From assembly GCF_051131705.1 (NCBI RefSeq), contig NZ_CP180316.1:3844001-3908000 (forward strand): 64,000 bases of DNA, in the 5' to 3' direction. The stretch comes from Arthrobacter_M sp030063245. Its GTDB lineage: Bacteria; Actinomycetota; Actinomycetes; Actinomycetales; Micrococcaceae. Positions within the stretch are counted from its first letter, which is position 1; each line of letters begins with the position of its first letter. Below the pieces are notes generated by a model. That model was given only the letters and a program-made list of their open reading frames with translations. It was not told where the DNA came from and searched no databases. This document shows, piece after piece, positions 50,576 through 59,724 of this stretch. The translations under genes were made by a program, and so were the position numbers.

Positions 50576-52852
50576 ATGACTGACGCCTCCCTCACTACGC
50601 CCCCTGACCCTGCCCTGCCTCCCGTCGCCAAGAAAGTCCCCGTCACCCGGACGCACCATGGGGACACCTTCACCGACAGCTTCGAATGGCTCCGCGACAA
50701 GGAGAATCCGGAGGTCAAGGCCCATCTGGAAGCGGAACAGGCCTACACGGATGCTGTCACGGCCGATCAGGAGCCGCTGCGGCAGGACATTTTCGACGAG
50801 ATTAAGAGCCGCACCCAAGAGACCGATCTCTCCGTACCCAGCCGGAAGGACGGCTGGTGGTACTACACCCGGACCGAGGAGGGCAAGGCCTACGGCGTGC
50901 ACTGCCGGGTGCGGGCGGCGGACACCGGCAACCCGGTGCAGGATTGGACGCCGCCGGTGATCGAAGCGGGCGCGGAGATGCCGGGCGAGCAGATCCTGCT
51001 GGACGGCAATGCCGAGGCGGAGGGCAAACCCTTCTTCTCGCTCGGCGGCGCCGCGGTCACCAGGGACGGACATCTGTACGCCTATGCGCAGGACAACGCC
51101 GGGGACGAGGTTTTCACGGTGCGGATTAAGGACCTGCGGAGCGGTGAGCTGCTCGACGACGTGATCGAGCATGTGTTCTACGGGCTGGTCTTCGCTCCCG
51201 ACGGCAACACGCTCTTCTACATGCTGGCCGACGAGTCCTGGCGCCCGTACCAGGTGAAATCCCATGTCTTGGGCACGCCCGTCGCGGCCGACGAGGTCCT
51301 TTATCAGGAGGATGACGTGGCCATGTGGACCGGCTTTGAGCTCTCCGCGGACCGCCGTGCCCTGGTGGTCAGCATCGGCTGCTCCGAATACAGCGAGTCC
51401 CGCTACCTGCGTTTCGACGCCCCCGAGGCCGGCCTGCAGATGGTCATCCCCCGGGCGGAAAACGTTCTCTACGACGCGGAGCCCTTCCTGTTGGACGGCG
51501 CGGAAAAGATCCTGCTCACGCATAACCGGGACGCGGTGAACTCGATGATTTCGCTGCTGGACGCGGCGGAGTTGGGCAGGCCGGTAGCCGAACAGCAGTG
51601 GGCGACGGTCGTGGAGCACGACGACGACGTCCGGGTCAACGGCGCGACGGTCACCGCAACGCACATGGTCCTGTCCGTCCGGCAGGACACCATCGAGCGG
51701 GTCCAGGTAATCGAGCTCTCCGGGCTGGGCACGCCAGCCCAGTCCCCCGCGGTGGAACCGGCATTTGAGGAAGAGCTTTACACCACGAGCATGGGCGGAT
51801 CCGACTATGAGGCGCCCGTGATCCGCCTCGGCTACACCTCCTATCTGACGCCGCCAAGAATCTATGACTACGTTCTACCCTCCGGCTCTGACAATCCCGC
51901 GGGCGACTCGAGTGGTCAGGGCGCCCGCGCAGCTGCTGGAACCGGCGCAGGCGGAACCGGTACGACAGATGTCACCGGAGGGGAACTGTTGCTCCGCAAG
52001 GAATCCCCCGTCCTGGGCGGTTACTCCCCCACCGACTATGTCGCCGAGCGGGAATGGGCGCAGGCCCCTGACGGTACCCGCGTCCCGCTGTCCGTCATCC
52101 GCCGGGCGGATCTGCACCGCGACAGCTCCAATGCGGGCGTGATCTACGGTTACGGCTCCTACGAGGTGAGCATGGATCCGGCGTTCTCCATTGCACGGCT
52201 GTCCCTGCTGGACCGCGGGATCGTGTTCGTCGTGGCGCATATCCGCGGCGGCGGCGAGATGGGGCGCCACTGGTATGAACAGGGCAAGAAGACGGATAAG
52301 AAGAACACCTTTACGGATTTCATTGCCGGCACGGACTGGCTGGCCGGCTCCGGCTGGGTCGATCCGGAGCGGATCGCGGCCATCGGCGGCTCCGCCGGCG
52401 GCCTGCTGATGGGTGCGGTAGCCAACCTGGCCCCGGAAAAGTTTGCCGCCGTCGTTGCCCAGGTCCCTTTTGTGGACGCGCTGACCACAATCCTCGATCC
52501 GGAGCTGCCGCTCTCGGCGCTGGAATGGGAGGAGTGGGGCAACCCGATCACGGACGCCGAGGTGTACCACTACATGAAGGACTACACGCCGTACGAGAAT
52601 ATCCGGCCGGTGGCTTACCCGCGGATCGCCGCCGTCACCAGTTTCAACGACACCCGCGTGCTGTATGTGGAGCCGGCCAAATGGGTGCAGGCGCTGCGGG
52701 AAACGACCACGGGCGGCGAGCCGATCGTGCTGAAGATCGAGATGGACGGTGGACATGGCGGCGCGTCGGGCCGCTATGAGGGGTGGAAGATGCGCGCCTG
52801 GGATTATGCCTTCGTGGCGGATGCCGTGGGCGCCACCGAGCTGCTCGGATAG
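50576..52852 (+). CDS. Prolyl oligopeptidase family serine peptidase (oligopeptidase B, S9A)
   Basis: A 758-residue cytosolic peptidase cleaving short peptides after basic residues. The N-terminal beta-propeller begins at HHGDTFTDSFEWLRDKENPE. The C-terminal alpha/beta-hydrolase has the nucleophile in AAIGGSAGGLLMGAVANLAP, Asp in AAVTSFNDTRVLYVEPAKWV and His in MDGGHGGASGRYEGW. About residue 440-470 is a Gly/Ala/Thr-rich insert (GARAAAGTGAGGTGTTDVTG) at the propeller-hydrolase hinge region. Starts at ATG 50576. Divergent from paaA; no evident link to phenylacetate metabolism. Confidence 0.94.
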   Translation: MTDASLTTPPDPALPPVAKKVPVTRTHHGDTFTDSFEWLRDKENPEVKAHLEAEQAYTDAVTADQEPLRQDIFDEIKSRTQETDLSVPSRKDGWWYYTRTEEGKAYGVHCRVRAADTGNPVQDWTPPVIEAGAEMPGEQILLDGNAEAEGKPFFSLGGAAVTRDGHLYAYAQDNAGDEVFTVRIKDLRSGELLDDVIEHVFYGLVFAPDGNTLFYMLADESWRPYQVKSHVLGTPVAADEVLYQEDDVAMWTGFELSADRRALVVSIGCSEYSESRYLRFDAPEAGLQMVIPRAENVLYDAEPFLLDGAEKILLTHNRDAVNSMISLLDAAELGRPVAEQQWATVVEHDDDVRVNGATVTATHMVLSVRQDTIERVQVIELSGLGTPAQSPAVEPAFEEELYTTSMGGSDYEAPVIRLGYTSYLTPPRIYDYVLPSGSDNPAGDSSGQGARAAAGTGAGGTGTTDVTGGELLLRKESPVLGGYSPTDYVAEREWAQAPDGTRVPLSVIRRADLHRDSSNAGVIYGYGSYEVSMDPAFSIARLSLLDRGIVFVVAHIRGGGEMGRHWYEQGKKTDKKNTFTDFIAGTDWLAGSGWVDPERIAAIGGSAGGLLMGAVANLAPEKFAAVVAQVPFVDALTTILDPELPLSALEWEEWGNPITDAEVYHYMKDYTPYENIRPVAYPRIAAVTSFNDTRVLYVEPAKWVQALRETTTGGEPIVLKIEMDGGHGGASGRYEGWKMRAWDYAFVADAVGATELLG

Positions 52853-52944
52853 CTGCCCCCTCCCCCGCTCCGCCCGGCTCCCAGCTCCCCGCTCCCGCGG
52901 CCCCCGCTCCGATCGGGAAATGGGGAACCGTAGAATGCGCCGGC

Positions 52945-52990
52945 TTGACATCACCCGCCGCTAGGGTATTACCTAATGAACATTCGGTAA
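52945..52990 (+). promoter_or_regulatory. paaI promoter with candidate PaaR operator
   Basis: -35 TTGACA (52945-52950), 16-bp spacer, -10 TATTAC (52967-52972). The 22-bp palindrome at 52969-52990 (TTACCTAATGA, ACATTCGGTAA; 9 of 11 arm bases pair) covers the -10 and the start point, where a repressor would block. The spacing and overlap mirror those at paaA. AGAGGA precedes the paaI ATG. Confidence 0.65.
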
Positions 52991-53009
52991 GTCAGGTGAG
53001 AGGAATCAC

Positions 53010-53489
53010 ATGCTCGGCAGCAGCATCAGTCACCCCATACTGACCAACGATTATGCGTCGGAGTGGCTGGGCATCGAGGTCCGCAAGCTCGGCGACGGTC
53101 ATGCCACGATCACCATGACCCTGCGGCGGGAAATGATGAACGGCTTCGGTGTGACGCATGGCGGGATGATCTTCGCCTTCGCCGATACCGCCTTCGCCCT
53201 GGCCTGCAACCCAGCGGACGGCGACGGCAGCACGATGACCGTGGCCTCCGGCGTCGACGTTAATTTCCTCAAGCCAAGCCACGAGGGCCAGACGATCACC
53301 GCCACGGCGGAGCGCCGGAGCAGCCAGGGGCGCAGCGGCATCTTTGACGTCCGGATCTTCGCGGGGGCGCCGGAGAACGACGAGGTGATCGCCGAATTCC
53401 GCGGCCGCAGCCGGACGGTTCCGAAGCGGGCCGTCCCGGACAAAACCATGCCTGACAAAACCGTGCCGACAAAACCGTGCCCGACCTAA
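53010..53489 (+). CDS. paaI: Hydroxyphenylacetyl-CoA thioesterase
   Basis: A 159-residue hotdog thioesterase that hydrolyses dead-end ring-hydroxylated phenylacetyl-CoA. Signature MMNGFGVTHGGMIFAFADTA (HGG.. and catalytic Asp), then ASGVDVNFLKPSHEGQTITA. The C-terminal tail (RAVPDKTMPDKTVPTKPCPT) is repetitive and not normal for PaaI. It comes from three near-identical DNA units (15, 14, 15 bp); the 14-bp unit shifts the frame and sets the present end. First gene of paaI-paaK-paaR. Confidence 0.94.
   Translation: MLGSSISHPILTNDYASEWLGIEVRKLGDGHATITMTLRREMMNGFGVTHGGMIFAFADTAFALACNPADGDGSTMTVASGVDVNFLKPSHEGQTITATAERRSSQGRSGIFDVRIFAGAPENDEVIAEFRGRSRTVPKRAVPDKTMPDKTVPTKPCPT
53439..53482 (+). repeat. 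15/14/15-bp repeat forming the PaaI tail
   Basis: GACAAAACCATGCCT (53439), GACAAAACCGTGCC (53454, one base short) and GACAAAACCGTGCCC (53468). The one-base loss in the middle unit changes the reading frame. Confidence 0.9.
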
Positions 53490-53532
53490 CTACCATTTCA
53501 GCCAGTTCAAGTACCGGAGAGGCCCGTCAACG

Positions 53533-54873
53533 ATGACCGACACAGCAATCCCCACGACCGCCCGCCACGACCCTGCCGCGCTGGATCCCGCGGAAACCAT
53601 GAGCCGCGACGAGCTCGAGTCTGTGCAACTGCGCCGTTTGCAGCAGACGTTGGCCTATGCCTACGAACGGGTGCCGCTGTACAAGCGCAAGTTCGATGAG
53701 GTCGGAGTCCACCCCGACGATCTGCGCGCGCTGGAGGATCTGGCGAAGTTCCCGTACACCACCAAGGAGGACCTGCGCGGCGAATACCCGTTTGGCATGT
53801 TCGCCGTACCGCAGAACCAGATTGCCCGCATTCATGCCAGCTCCGGAACCACCGGCAGGCCCACGGTCGTCGGCTACACCAAAAACGATCTGGACGTGTG
53901 GGCCTCCCTGGTGGCAAGGTCCATGCGTGCCTCCGGCGTTCGTCCCGGCAACAAGGTTCACGTTGCCTACGGCTACGGACTTTTTACCGGCGGCCTGGGC
54001 GCGCACTACGGCGCGGAGGCCCTCGGCACTACGGTCATTCCGATGTCCGGCGGCCAGACAGAAAAGCAGGTCCAGCTCATCACCGATTTTGCGCCCGACG
54101 TCATCATGTGCACGCCGACGTACCTGTTGACAATTATGGATGCAATGCGCCATCAGGGCATCGATCCGCGCAAATCCTCGCTGAAGACCGCCGTCTGCGG
54201 AGCCGAACCGTGGACGGATGAGATGCGGCACGAGCTGGAAATGGGACTGGATCTGGATGCCTGCGACATTTACGGCCTCTCCGAGGTCATGGGTCCGGGC
54301 GTCGCGGGTGAATCGGTGGAGACCAAGGATGGCTGCCATATCTGGGAGGACCACTTCCGCCCGGAAATCATCGACCCGTTCGATCACACCACGGTTCTGA
54401 GCGATGGTCAGCATGGGGAGCTCGTCTTCACATCGCTGACCAAGGAGGCGCTGCCGGTCATCCGGTACCGGACCAAGGACCTGACCCGGCTGCTGCCCGG
54501 GACTGCGCGTCCGTCCATGCGCCGGATGGGCCGGATCACCGGGCGCAGCGATGACATGATCATTCTGCGCGGGGTGAATATGTTCCCGTCCCAGATCGAA
54601 GAAATCGCCCTGCGCATTCCCGCGCTCAGCCCGCATTTCCAGCTGGAACTCTCCCGTCCGGAGGGGCGCCGGATGGACGAAATGGCCATCAGGATTGAAC
54701 CACGGGAAGGAACCACGCAGGAGGTGCGCACCGCCGCCGCGGCCACGCTCCAGGAGCAGATCAAGATCCACGTCGGCTCCTCGGCCCGGATCATCCTGGT
54801 GGAACCCGGCGAGCTGGAGCGGTCAAACGGCAAGCTCCGTAGGATCTACGATCTGCGCCCCAAGACGCCGTAG
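53533..54873 (+). CDS. paaK: Phenylacetate-CoA ligase
   Basis: A 446-residue AMP-forming ligase that activates phenylacetate. P-loop IHASSGTTGRPTVVGYTKND, AYGYGLFTGGLGAHYGAEAL, CGAEPWTDEMRHELE, the adenylate-binding IYGLSEVMGPGVAGE and the hinge GRSDDMIILRGVNMFPSQIE are all PaaK hallmarks. The C-terminal Lys lies in ERSNGKLRRIYDLRP. Good ribosome-binding site (GGAGAGG). 43 bp after paaI and 21 bp before paaR. Confidence 0.97.
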   Translation: MTDTAIPTTARHDPAALDPAETMSRDELESVQLRRLQQTLAYAYERVPLYKRKFDEVGVHPDDLRALEDLAKFPYTTKEDLRGEYPFGMFAVPQNQIARIHASSGTTGRPTVVGYTKNDLDVWASLVARSMRASGVRPGNKVHVAYGYGLFTGGLGAHYGAEALGTTVIPMSGGQTEKQVQLITDFAPDVIMCTPTYLLTIMDAMRHQGIDPRKSSLKTAVCGAEPWTDEMRHELEMGLDLDACDIYGLSEVMGPGVAGESVETKDGCHIWEDHFRPEIIDPFDHTTVLSDGQHGELVFTSLTKEALPVIRYRTKDLTRLLPGTARPSMRRMGRITGRSDDMIILRGVNMFPSQIEEIALRIPALSPHFQLELSRPEGRRMDEMAIRIEPREGTTQEVRTAAAATLQEQIKIHVGSSARIILVEPGELERSNGKLRRIYDLRPKTP

Positions 54874-54894
54874 CCGCGTGAGAAACTGAGGATC

Positions 54895-55512
54895 ATGACC
54901 ATCGAGTCGAAACCTATGTCTGCGGAGTCCCCCGCCAAACGCGGGCGCCCTGGCTATGACCAGCAATCGGTACTGCGCATCTCGGTGGAGGTCTTCAACA
55001 AGCACGGTTATGAAGCAACGTCGATGGGTGTGCTGGCGGATTATCTGGGGATTTCAAAGTCGGCGATCTACCACCACGTCCCGTCCAAAGAGGACCTGCT
55101 CAGGCTCGCACTGGAGGAAGCCCTGGGCGGCCTGGAGGGGATTCTGGCCGAGCCCGGAGCCGCCGCCGGGGCTGCTGATGCGCGGCTGGAATTCGTACTG
55201 CGGCGCACGGTGGCCGTGCTGACGGACAAACTGCCGTTCGTCACCCTGCTGCTGCGGCTGCGCGGCAACACGGACATGGAGCGCGACGCGGTGGGCCGCC
55301 GCCGCGAGTTTGACCGCCGTGTGGCGGGCCTGATCGCGGACGCCCAGCGCGACGGATCACTGCGCCGGGACATCGACCCGCGGACCATCACGCGGTTGCT
55401 CTTCGGCACCATCAATTCCATTGTGGAATGGTATAAACCCGGCGGTTCGCTGTCTGCGGAACGCCTGGCCGACGACGTCATCACCATGGTCTTCAGCGGC
55501 CTGCACCGCTGA
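54895..55512 (+). CDS. paaR: TetR/AcrR family regulator, probable phenylacetate repressor PaaR
   Basis: A 205-residue TetR protein. The HTH lies near residues 22-65 (LRISVEVFNKHGYEATSMGV, LADYLGISKSAIYHHVPSKE). The ligand domain has TITRLLFGTINSIVEWYKPG, a block seen in the actinobacterial PaaR-type (TetR) group. As last gene of paaI-paaK-paaR it would be under its own control, with phenylacetyl-CoA the likely inducer. Three related palindromes at 50223, 52969 and 61907 are its proposed operators. Confidence 0.9.
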   Translation: MTIESKPMSAESPAKRGRPGYDQQSVLRISVEVFNKHGYEATSMGVLADYLGISKSAIYHHVPSKEDLLRLALEEALGGLEGILAEPGAAAGAADARLEFVLRRTVAVLTDKLPFVTLLLRLRGNTDMERDAVGRRREFDRRVAGLIADAQRDGSLRRDIDPRTITRLLFGTINSIVEWYKPGGSLSAERLADDVITMVFSGLHR

Positions 55513-55607
55513 GCGGGGTCCATGAGACGAAAGACCGGTTGACCGGACTCCTGGACGGCCTTGATTCCTGCACGGCCTGAACCGTGACGCCGGCCCGGCC
55601 GAAACCG

Positions 55608-56870
55608 TCAGTCCGCGCGGCCGAACACCACCACGCAGTTCTGCCCACCAAATCCGAAGGCGTTCGTCAGCGCGTTGCCGACTCGAACCGACCTGGCCTC
55701 ATTAGGCACATAGTCCAGATCGCACTCGGGATCCGGCGTGTTGTAGTTGATCGTCGGGGGGATCACGCCCTCCGATATTGCCCGCGCGCAGACCAGCCCG
55801 GCCAGGGCCCCGGCCGCGCCGATCAGATGACCCGTCATGGATTTCGGGGCGGAAACGGCCACGGTATCCGCTGCCGCTCCAAGGGCCTGCCGGATGGCGA
55901 ACGTTTCGGTGCGGTCATTGGCCTTCGTGGACGTTCCGTGCGCGCAGATATAGGCAATGTCCGCCGGCTCCAGCCGAGCATTGCGCAGGCCGCGGCGGAT
56001 CGCCTCGGCGGCGTATTTGCCGCCGGGCTCCGGCGCCACCGTGTGGAACGCGTCGCTGGTCAGCGCCCCGCCCTTCACCTCGGCATAGGCCCGGACCCCC
56101 CGGGCGCGTGCCGTCTCCAACCGTTCCAGCACAAAGACCACGGCACCCTCGCCAAAGACAAAGCCGTCCCGGTCAGCATCGAAGGGCCGGGAGGCCTCGG
56201 TGGGAGCCTCGTTGTGCGTTGACAGGGCCCGCATGGCGCTGAGGCCGCCGAACATCACCGGGGTGATTGAGGCATCCACGCCGCCGGCAATGACATAGTC
56301 CGCGTCCCCGGCCAGCAGCGCGCACCGGGCTTCCAGCAGCGCGTAGGCCCCGCTGGCGCAGGCAAGTGCACTGGCATTGACCGGGCCGTGCACGCCTAGG
56401 CTGATGGCCACCTCGCAGGCGGCCATATTCGTCAGCGAGGCCGCAACGAAGTTCGGACTGATCCGGCGCAGGCCCTCGTCGGCCTTGGTCCGGACCGCGT
56501 CCTCGATCTCGGCAAAGCCGGAGACGGCGGAATTGATGAAGACCGCGGCCTCCAGTTCCGAAAGATCGGCGGGCAGACCCGCATCGGCAACCGCTTCGTG
56601 CGCCGCGGTCACGGCCAGCTGCGAGGTCCGGGAGGAGCGTTTGCGCGCCTTAAAGGACATCCGGTCCGGGGGCTCGAAGTTCTTGACCTCAGCGGCAATC
56701 CTGGTCGGGAACTCCGAGGCGTCAAAGAGGGTTATCGGTCCGACCCCGCTGACACCGCCGGTCAGCGCGGTCCAGGTCTGCGCCGCGGTATTGCCCACCG
56801 GGGTGAGGGCCCCGATGCCGGTGATGACGACGCGGCTCCCCGCGGTCCCGCCGGACGTTATTGGACTCAC
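55608..56870 (-). CDS. Beta-ketoacyl-ACP synthase II-like (KAS) protein
   Basis: A 420-residue thiolase-fold condensing enzyme. Active-site Cys in NASALACASGAYALLEARCA, His in ICAHGTSTKANDRTETF and His in APKSMTGHLIGAAGALAGLV, so the C-H-H triad is complete. C-terminal NALTNAFGFGGQNCVVVFGR is typical of FabF. It overlaps an acyl-CoA ligase by 4 bp, unlike housekeeping fabF, which sits with other fab genes. It may act on a CoA or ACP intermediate in a dedicated pathway. Convergent with paaR. Confidence 0.9.
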   Translation of the reverse strand: MSPITSGGTAGSRVVITGIGALTPVGNTAAQTWTALTGGVSGVGPITLFDASEFPTRIAAEVKNFEPPDRMSFKARKRSSRTSQLAVTAAHEAVADAGLPADLSELEAAVFINSAVSGFAEIEDAVRTKADEGLRRISPNFVAASLTNMAACEVAISLGVHGPVNASALACASGAYALLEARCALLAGDADYVIAGGVDASITPVMFGGLSAMRALSTHNEAPTEASRPFDADRDGFVFGEGAVVFVLERLETARARGVRAYAEVKGGALTSDAFHTVAPEPGGKYAAEAIRRGLRNARLEPADIAYICAHGTSTKANDRTETFAIRQALGAAADTVAVSAPKSMTGHLIGAAGALAGLVCARAISEGVIPPTINYNTPDPECDLDYVPNEARSVRVGNALTNAFGFGGQNCVVVFGRAD

Positions 56871-58579
56871 TCTTCGGCTCCGTCGCGCGCGACCGCAGCC
56901 TCCGGCATGTGGCCGGCGGCAGCACCGCCGTCGGGCACCAACAACAGGCCGTCCGCAGCGTCCCGGACAGCAGCTTCGGCGACCTTGTAGTGCATCTTTT
57001 TTCCCGTGGCCGTCAGCGGCAGCTCGTCCACAAAGCGGTAGGCGCGAGGCCGTTTGAAATTGGACAGCAGCGGGTGCTCGCGGCAGTGTCGGTCCAGCTC
57101 GTCAACGGACACCTCACCTTGCACAATGACATACGCCGCCACGGTCTGTCCCCAGTGCGCGTCGGAAAGGCCGACCACGATGGCGTCGCTCACGCCGGGA
57201 TGCTCGGCGAGGACCTCTTCGACCTGCACCGGGTGGATGTTCTCCCCGCCGGAGATGATCATGTCGTCCTTGCGGCCCACAATGGTGATGAACCCGTCCT
57301 CGTCCCAGCTGGCCAGATCCCCGGGGTACAGCCAGCCGTGGTGGAACTTTTCCTCGTCCTTGTCCGGCAGGTTGAAGTACGAAAAACCGGATTTCGGCGA
57401 CCGCATGATTATTTCGCCCACCTCTTCTCCGTCCCGGGCGGCGAAGTCGTCGGGATCGGCGGACCGGTCCTCGTAAAGCCGGACGACGGCGACGTCGTCG
57501 TCGGTGCAGGCGCGGCCGGCGGTGCCGGCATGGGACGGCAGATCCTCCGGCCGCAGGAAGGTGTTCCAGAACGCCTCCGTGGTGCCGTAGCCGTTGAAAA
57601 TACGTGTGGTGAGCACCCGCTGATAACGCAGCACGGCCGCCCGGGTCAGAGGTGCTCCCATGGTCACAATGCCGCGCAGCCGGGAGAGGTCCCGTGGTCT
57701 GCGCTCCTGCTCATCCGCCAGCATGCCGAGGGTGACGGGTGCTCCGATCAGGAAGGTGATCTCATATTTTTCCACCCAGTCCAGCACCGTCGCCGCGTTG
57801 AAGGACCGCAGCGGGACCACCGAGCCGCCCGCGTAAAACACCGGATTGGGGCCGCCCGAGTAGAGGCCGCCGCGGTGGAACCAGGGCGTCATGTTCAGGG
57901 TGCGGTCCTGAGGCGTCAGCGGGAAATGCATGATCACGTCGTGCGCGCTCATCACCTCCACCAACGAGGGCAGCGGCACACCCTTGGGCATGCCGGTGGT
58001 ACCGGAGGTGTACAGCCGGGTAGTCTCCTCGTAAACCGAAAAATCCGCCGGGAGGCTCAGTGTGCGCTCGGGGGCGGTGGCCAGCGCGGCCCCGAACGAG
58101 CCGACGACGCCACCGGTCCCCGTGTCGGCGCCGTCGGCCACCCCAACCGCCAACAGCACCGGCGACACACCGGAAATTTCCACGGCCTGCTGCGCTCCTG
58201 CCGCTTCCCGCGCCCCGAAGATGAACACTGCCGGTTCGCTGTCCGCGAGAATGTGCGCCGTCTCGCCCGGGGCCAAGCGGAAGTTGATCGGCACGCCGAT
58301 GGCGCCGAGGCGCTGGGTGGCCAGGTACAGGATGGCGAATTCCGGGCAGTTGGTGAGCTGGTAGACCACCCGGTCCCCGCGCTTCACGCCCAGCTCTGCG
58401 AGCGCCGAGGCGGCCCGGGCGACGTCGGCGTCGAGCTCCCGGTAGGTCCAGGAACGGTCCGTCTCCGGGTCGAGCATGGCCGGCTGGCTGCCGTAGCGGC
58501 TCACGTTCCGGCGGAAGCCGGCTTCATAGGTAAACGCGTGCTCAAAGTACTCCCGGAATCGACTGGCGTCGTAACTCAC
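56867..58579 (-). CDS. AMP-dependent acyl-CoA synthetase/ligase
   Basis: A 570-residue adenylate-forming ligase. Core motifs: ETTRLYTSGTTGMPKGVPLP (P-loop), FNGYGTTEAFWNTF, HGWLYPGDLASWDEDGFITI, VGRKDDMIISGGENIHPVQV and the catalytic Lys in LPLTATGKKMHYKV. Best match is the long-chain/aromatic (feruloyl- or 4-coumarate-like) CoA ligase group. Coupled by a 4-bp overlap to the KAS-like gene. It may serve an aromatic or fatty acid linked to the paa pathway; substrate unproven. Confidence 0.9.
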   Translation of the reverse strand: MSYDASRFREYFEHAFTYEAGFRRNVSRYGSQPAMLDPETDRSWTYRELDADVARAASALAELGVKRGDRVVYQLTNCPEFAILYLATQRLGAIGVPINFRLAPGETAHILADSEPAVFIFGAREAAGAQQAVEISGVSPVLLAVGVADGADTGTGGVVGSFGAALATAPERTLSLPADFSVYEETTRLYTSGTTGMPKGVPLPSLVEVMSAHDVIMHFPLTPQDRTLNMTPWFHRGGLYSGGPNPVFYAGGSVVPLRSFNAATVLDWVEKYEITFLIGAPVTLGMLADEQERRPRDLSRLRGIVTMGAPLTRAAVLRYQRVLTTRIFNGYGTTEAFWNTFLRPEDLPSHAGTAGRACTDDDVAVVRLYEDRSADPDDFAARDGEEVGEIIMRSPKSGFSYFNLPDKDEEKFHHGWLYPGDLASWDEDGFITIVGRKDDMIISGGENIHPVQVEEVLAEHPGVSDAIVVGLSDAHWGQTVAAYVIVQGEVSVDELDRHCREHPLLSNFKRPRAYRFVDELPLTATGKKMHYKVAEAAVRDAADGLLLVPDGGAAAGHMPEAAVARDGAEE

Positions 58580-58699
58580 ATGGCCTCCTCGGTAGCTGAC
58601 CGCGCAGTGTCATGACGAGAGGTGCCAGGGCGCCTGCATTTGATGGTGATTCTTGCACCGGTTATCGGGCGGCACAACCTTGGCCGCCCCGTTCCTCCA

Positions 58700-59051
58700 G
58701 CGGCAAGATGCAACCGCATGCCGAGTATCTCCGGCACGGCCGCCGGTCAGCCCGCGTGGCGCTCGAAATACTCCGCTACCGATAGCCGTGCGCCTTGCGA
58801 TTGCTTGTGAGTGCCGGTCTACCACGGAGCGCCTTTTCTACCTCGTCAGGACCGCCAAGGGCGCCCTAAGGGCAGCCCGGGCCTTGTGTCGGCGTCGGAC
58901 GCCTTTCCTTTGCCCGGCGAACGGGCGCGCTTCCGGCGACAGTGCCCCGGGGAGTAGGCCGTCTCGCCGAGTTCGGTCTGTTACAACACCGCGCTATGCG
59001 GGACGGACCCGGCTCATCCGCGCCAATCCGGAGAACCGGCTCTACCCACCG
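58700..59051 (+). pseudogene. Decayed winged-helix part upstream of the nucleotidyltransferase
   Basis: The 470-bp gap between the ligase start and ATG 59052 carries the broken 5' end of a wHTH-nucleotidyltransferase gene. VGRLAEFGLLQHR in one frame continues after a shift near 58995 as YAGRTRLIRANPENRLYPPM joined to AEIITDTYG. In intact homologues these form one DNA-binding domain ahead of the transferase. Earlier parts are not readable. Confidence 0.55.
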
Positions 59052-59384
59052 ATGGCAGAAATCATCACCGATACGTATGGGCCCCGTCCCGTCTTAGAGG
59101 ACCTGCTGGCCGAGGTGGACGGCATCGAGGCTGCGTACATCTACGGTTCCTGGGCGGCCCGTCGCACCGGAACCCCGGGCCCTCCCCCGAATGATGTCGA
59201 TGTCCTGGTCATCGGTTCCGCCTCGCGCAGTGCCCTAGGCGATGTCGCTGCGGAAGCCGGCAACCGGCTCGCCCGCGAGGTAAACATCCACCGCGTAACA
59301 CGCGAAGCCTGGGAAGCAGCCCAGGGCCCGTTTGAACGTACTGTGAAATCACGACCAATGATCAAACTCTCCCTGGGGGCATAA
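59052..59384 (+). CDS. Minimal nucleotidyltransferase domain protein (MNT-like)
   Basis: A 110-residue nucleotidyltransferase domain: AAYIYGSWAARRTG (G-S motif) and PPNDVDVLVIGSASRSALG (two catalytic Asp). Such domains antagonise HEPN ribonucleases by AMPylation, and a HEPN gene follows 4 bp later. The upstream winged-helix half is frameshifted, so the annotated start (ATG 59052) keeps only the transferase. It could still be expressed. Confidence 0.75.
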   Translation: MAEIITDTYGPRPVLEDLLAEVDGIEAAYIYGSWAARRTGTPGPPPNDVDVLVIGSASRSALGDVAAEAGNRLAREVNIHRVTREAWEAAQGPFERTVKSRPMIKLSLGA

Positions 59385-59388
59385 AGTC

Positions 59389-59724
59389 ATGGTTATCCGC
59401 TGGAACCAGGGCCGGGACGTCGTCGATAATTTGCTGAACAAGGGCCAGCTGGAGCGTATCACGGCCAGCCGCGAGCTTGCCGACCAGATGCTGAGCGCTG
59501 CGCGGGCCCACCTTGAATCGGCACGGCAAGTGGCCGGCCGAGACACTGCCGGCGCCTTCCAAATGGCCTACGACGCAGCGCGCAAGTCCATGGCGGCGGT
59601 CCTCGCCAACCAAGGATTGCGGGCCAAAGGCCTCGGCGCCCATACGACGATCCATGAAGCTGTCCGCGCCCAGCTCGACCCGCCGAGTCTGCCTGCGGCT
59701 CCCGGGCTATTCCTTCGCCACTAG
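59389..59724 (+). pseudogene. HEPN-domain protein lacking its C-terminus
   Basis: The N-terminal helices of a HEPN protein are clear (GQLERITASRELADQMLSAA, RAHLESARQVAGRD, AGAFQMAYDAARKSMAAVLA, NQGLRAKGLGAHTTIHEAVR). After AQLDPP the frame runs into unrelated residues and stops inside the 3' end of paaZ. The segment with the RX4-6H ribonuclease motif is missing, so the toxin should be inactive. GTTATC..ATG start follows the MNT stop by 4 bp. Confidence 0.75.
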
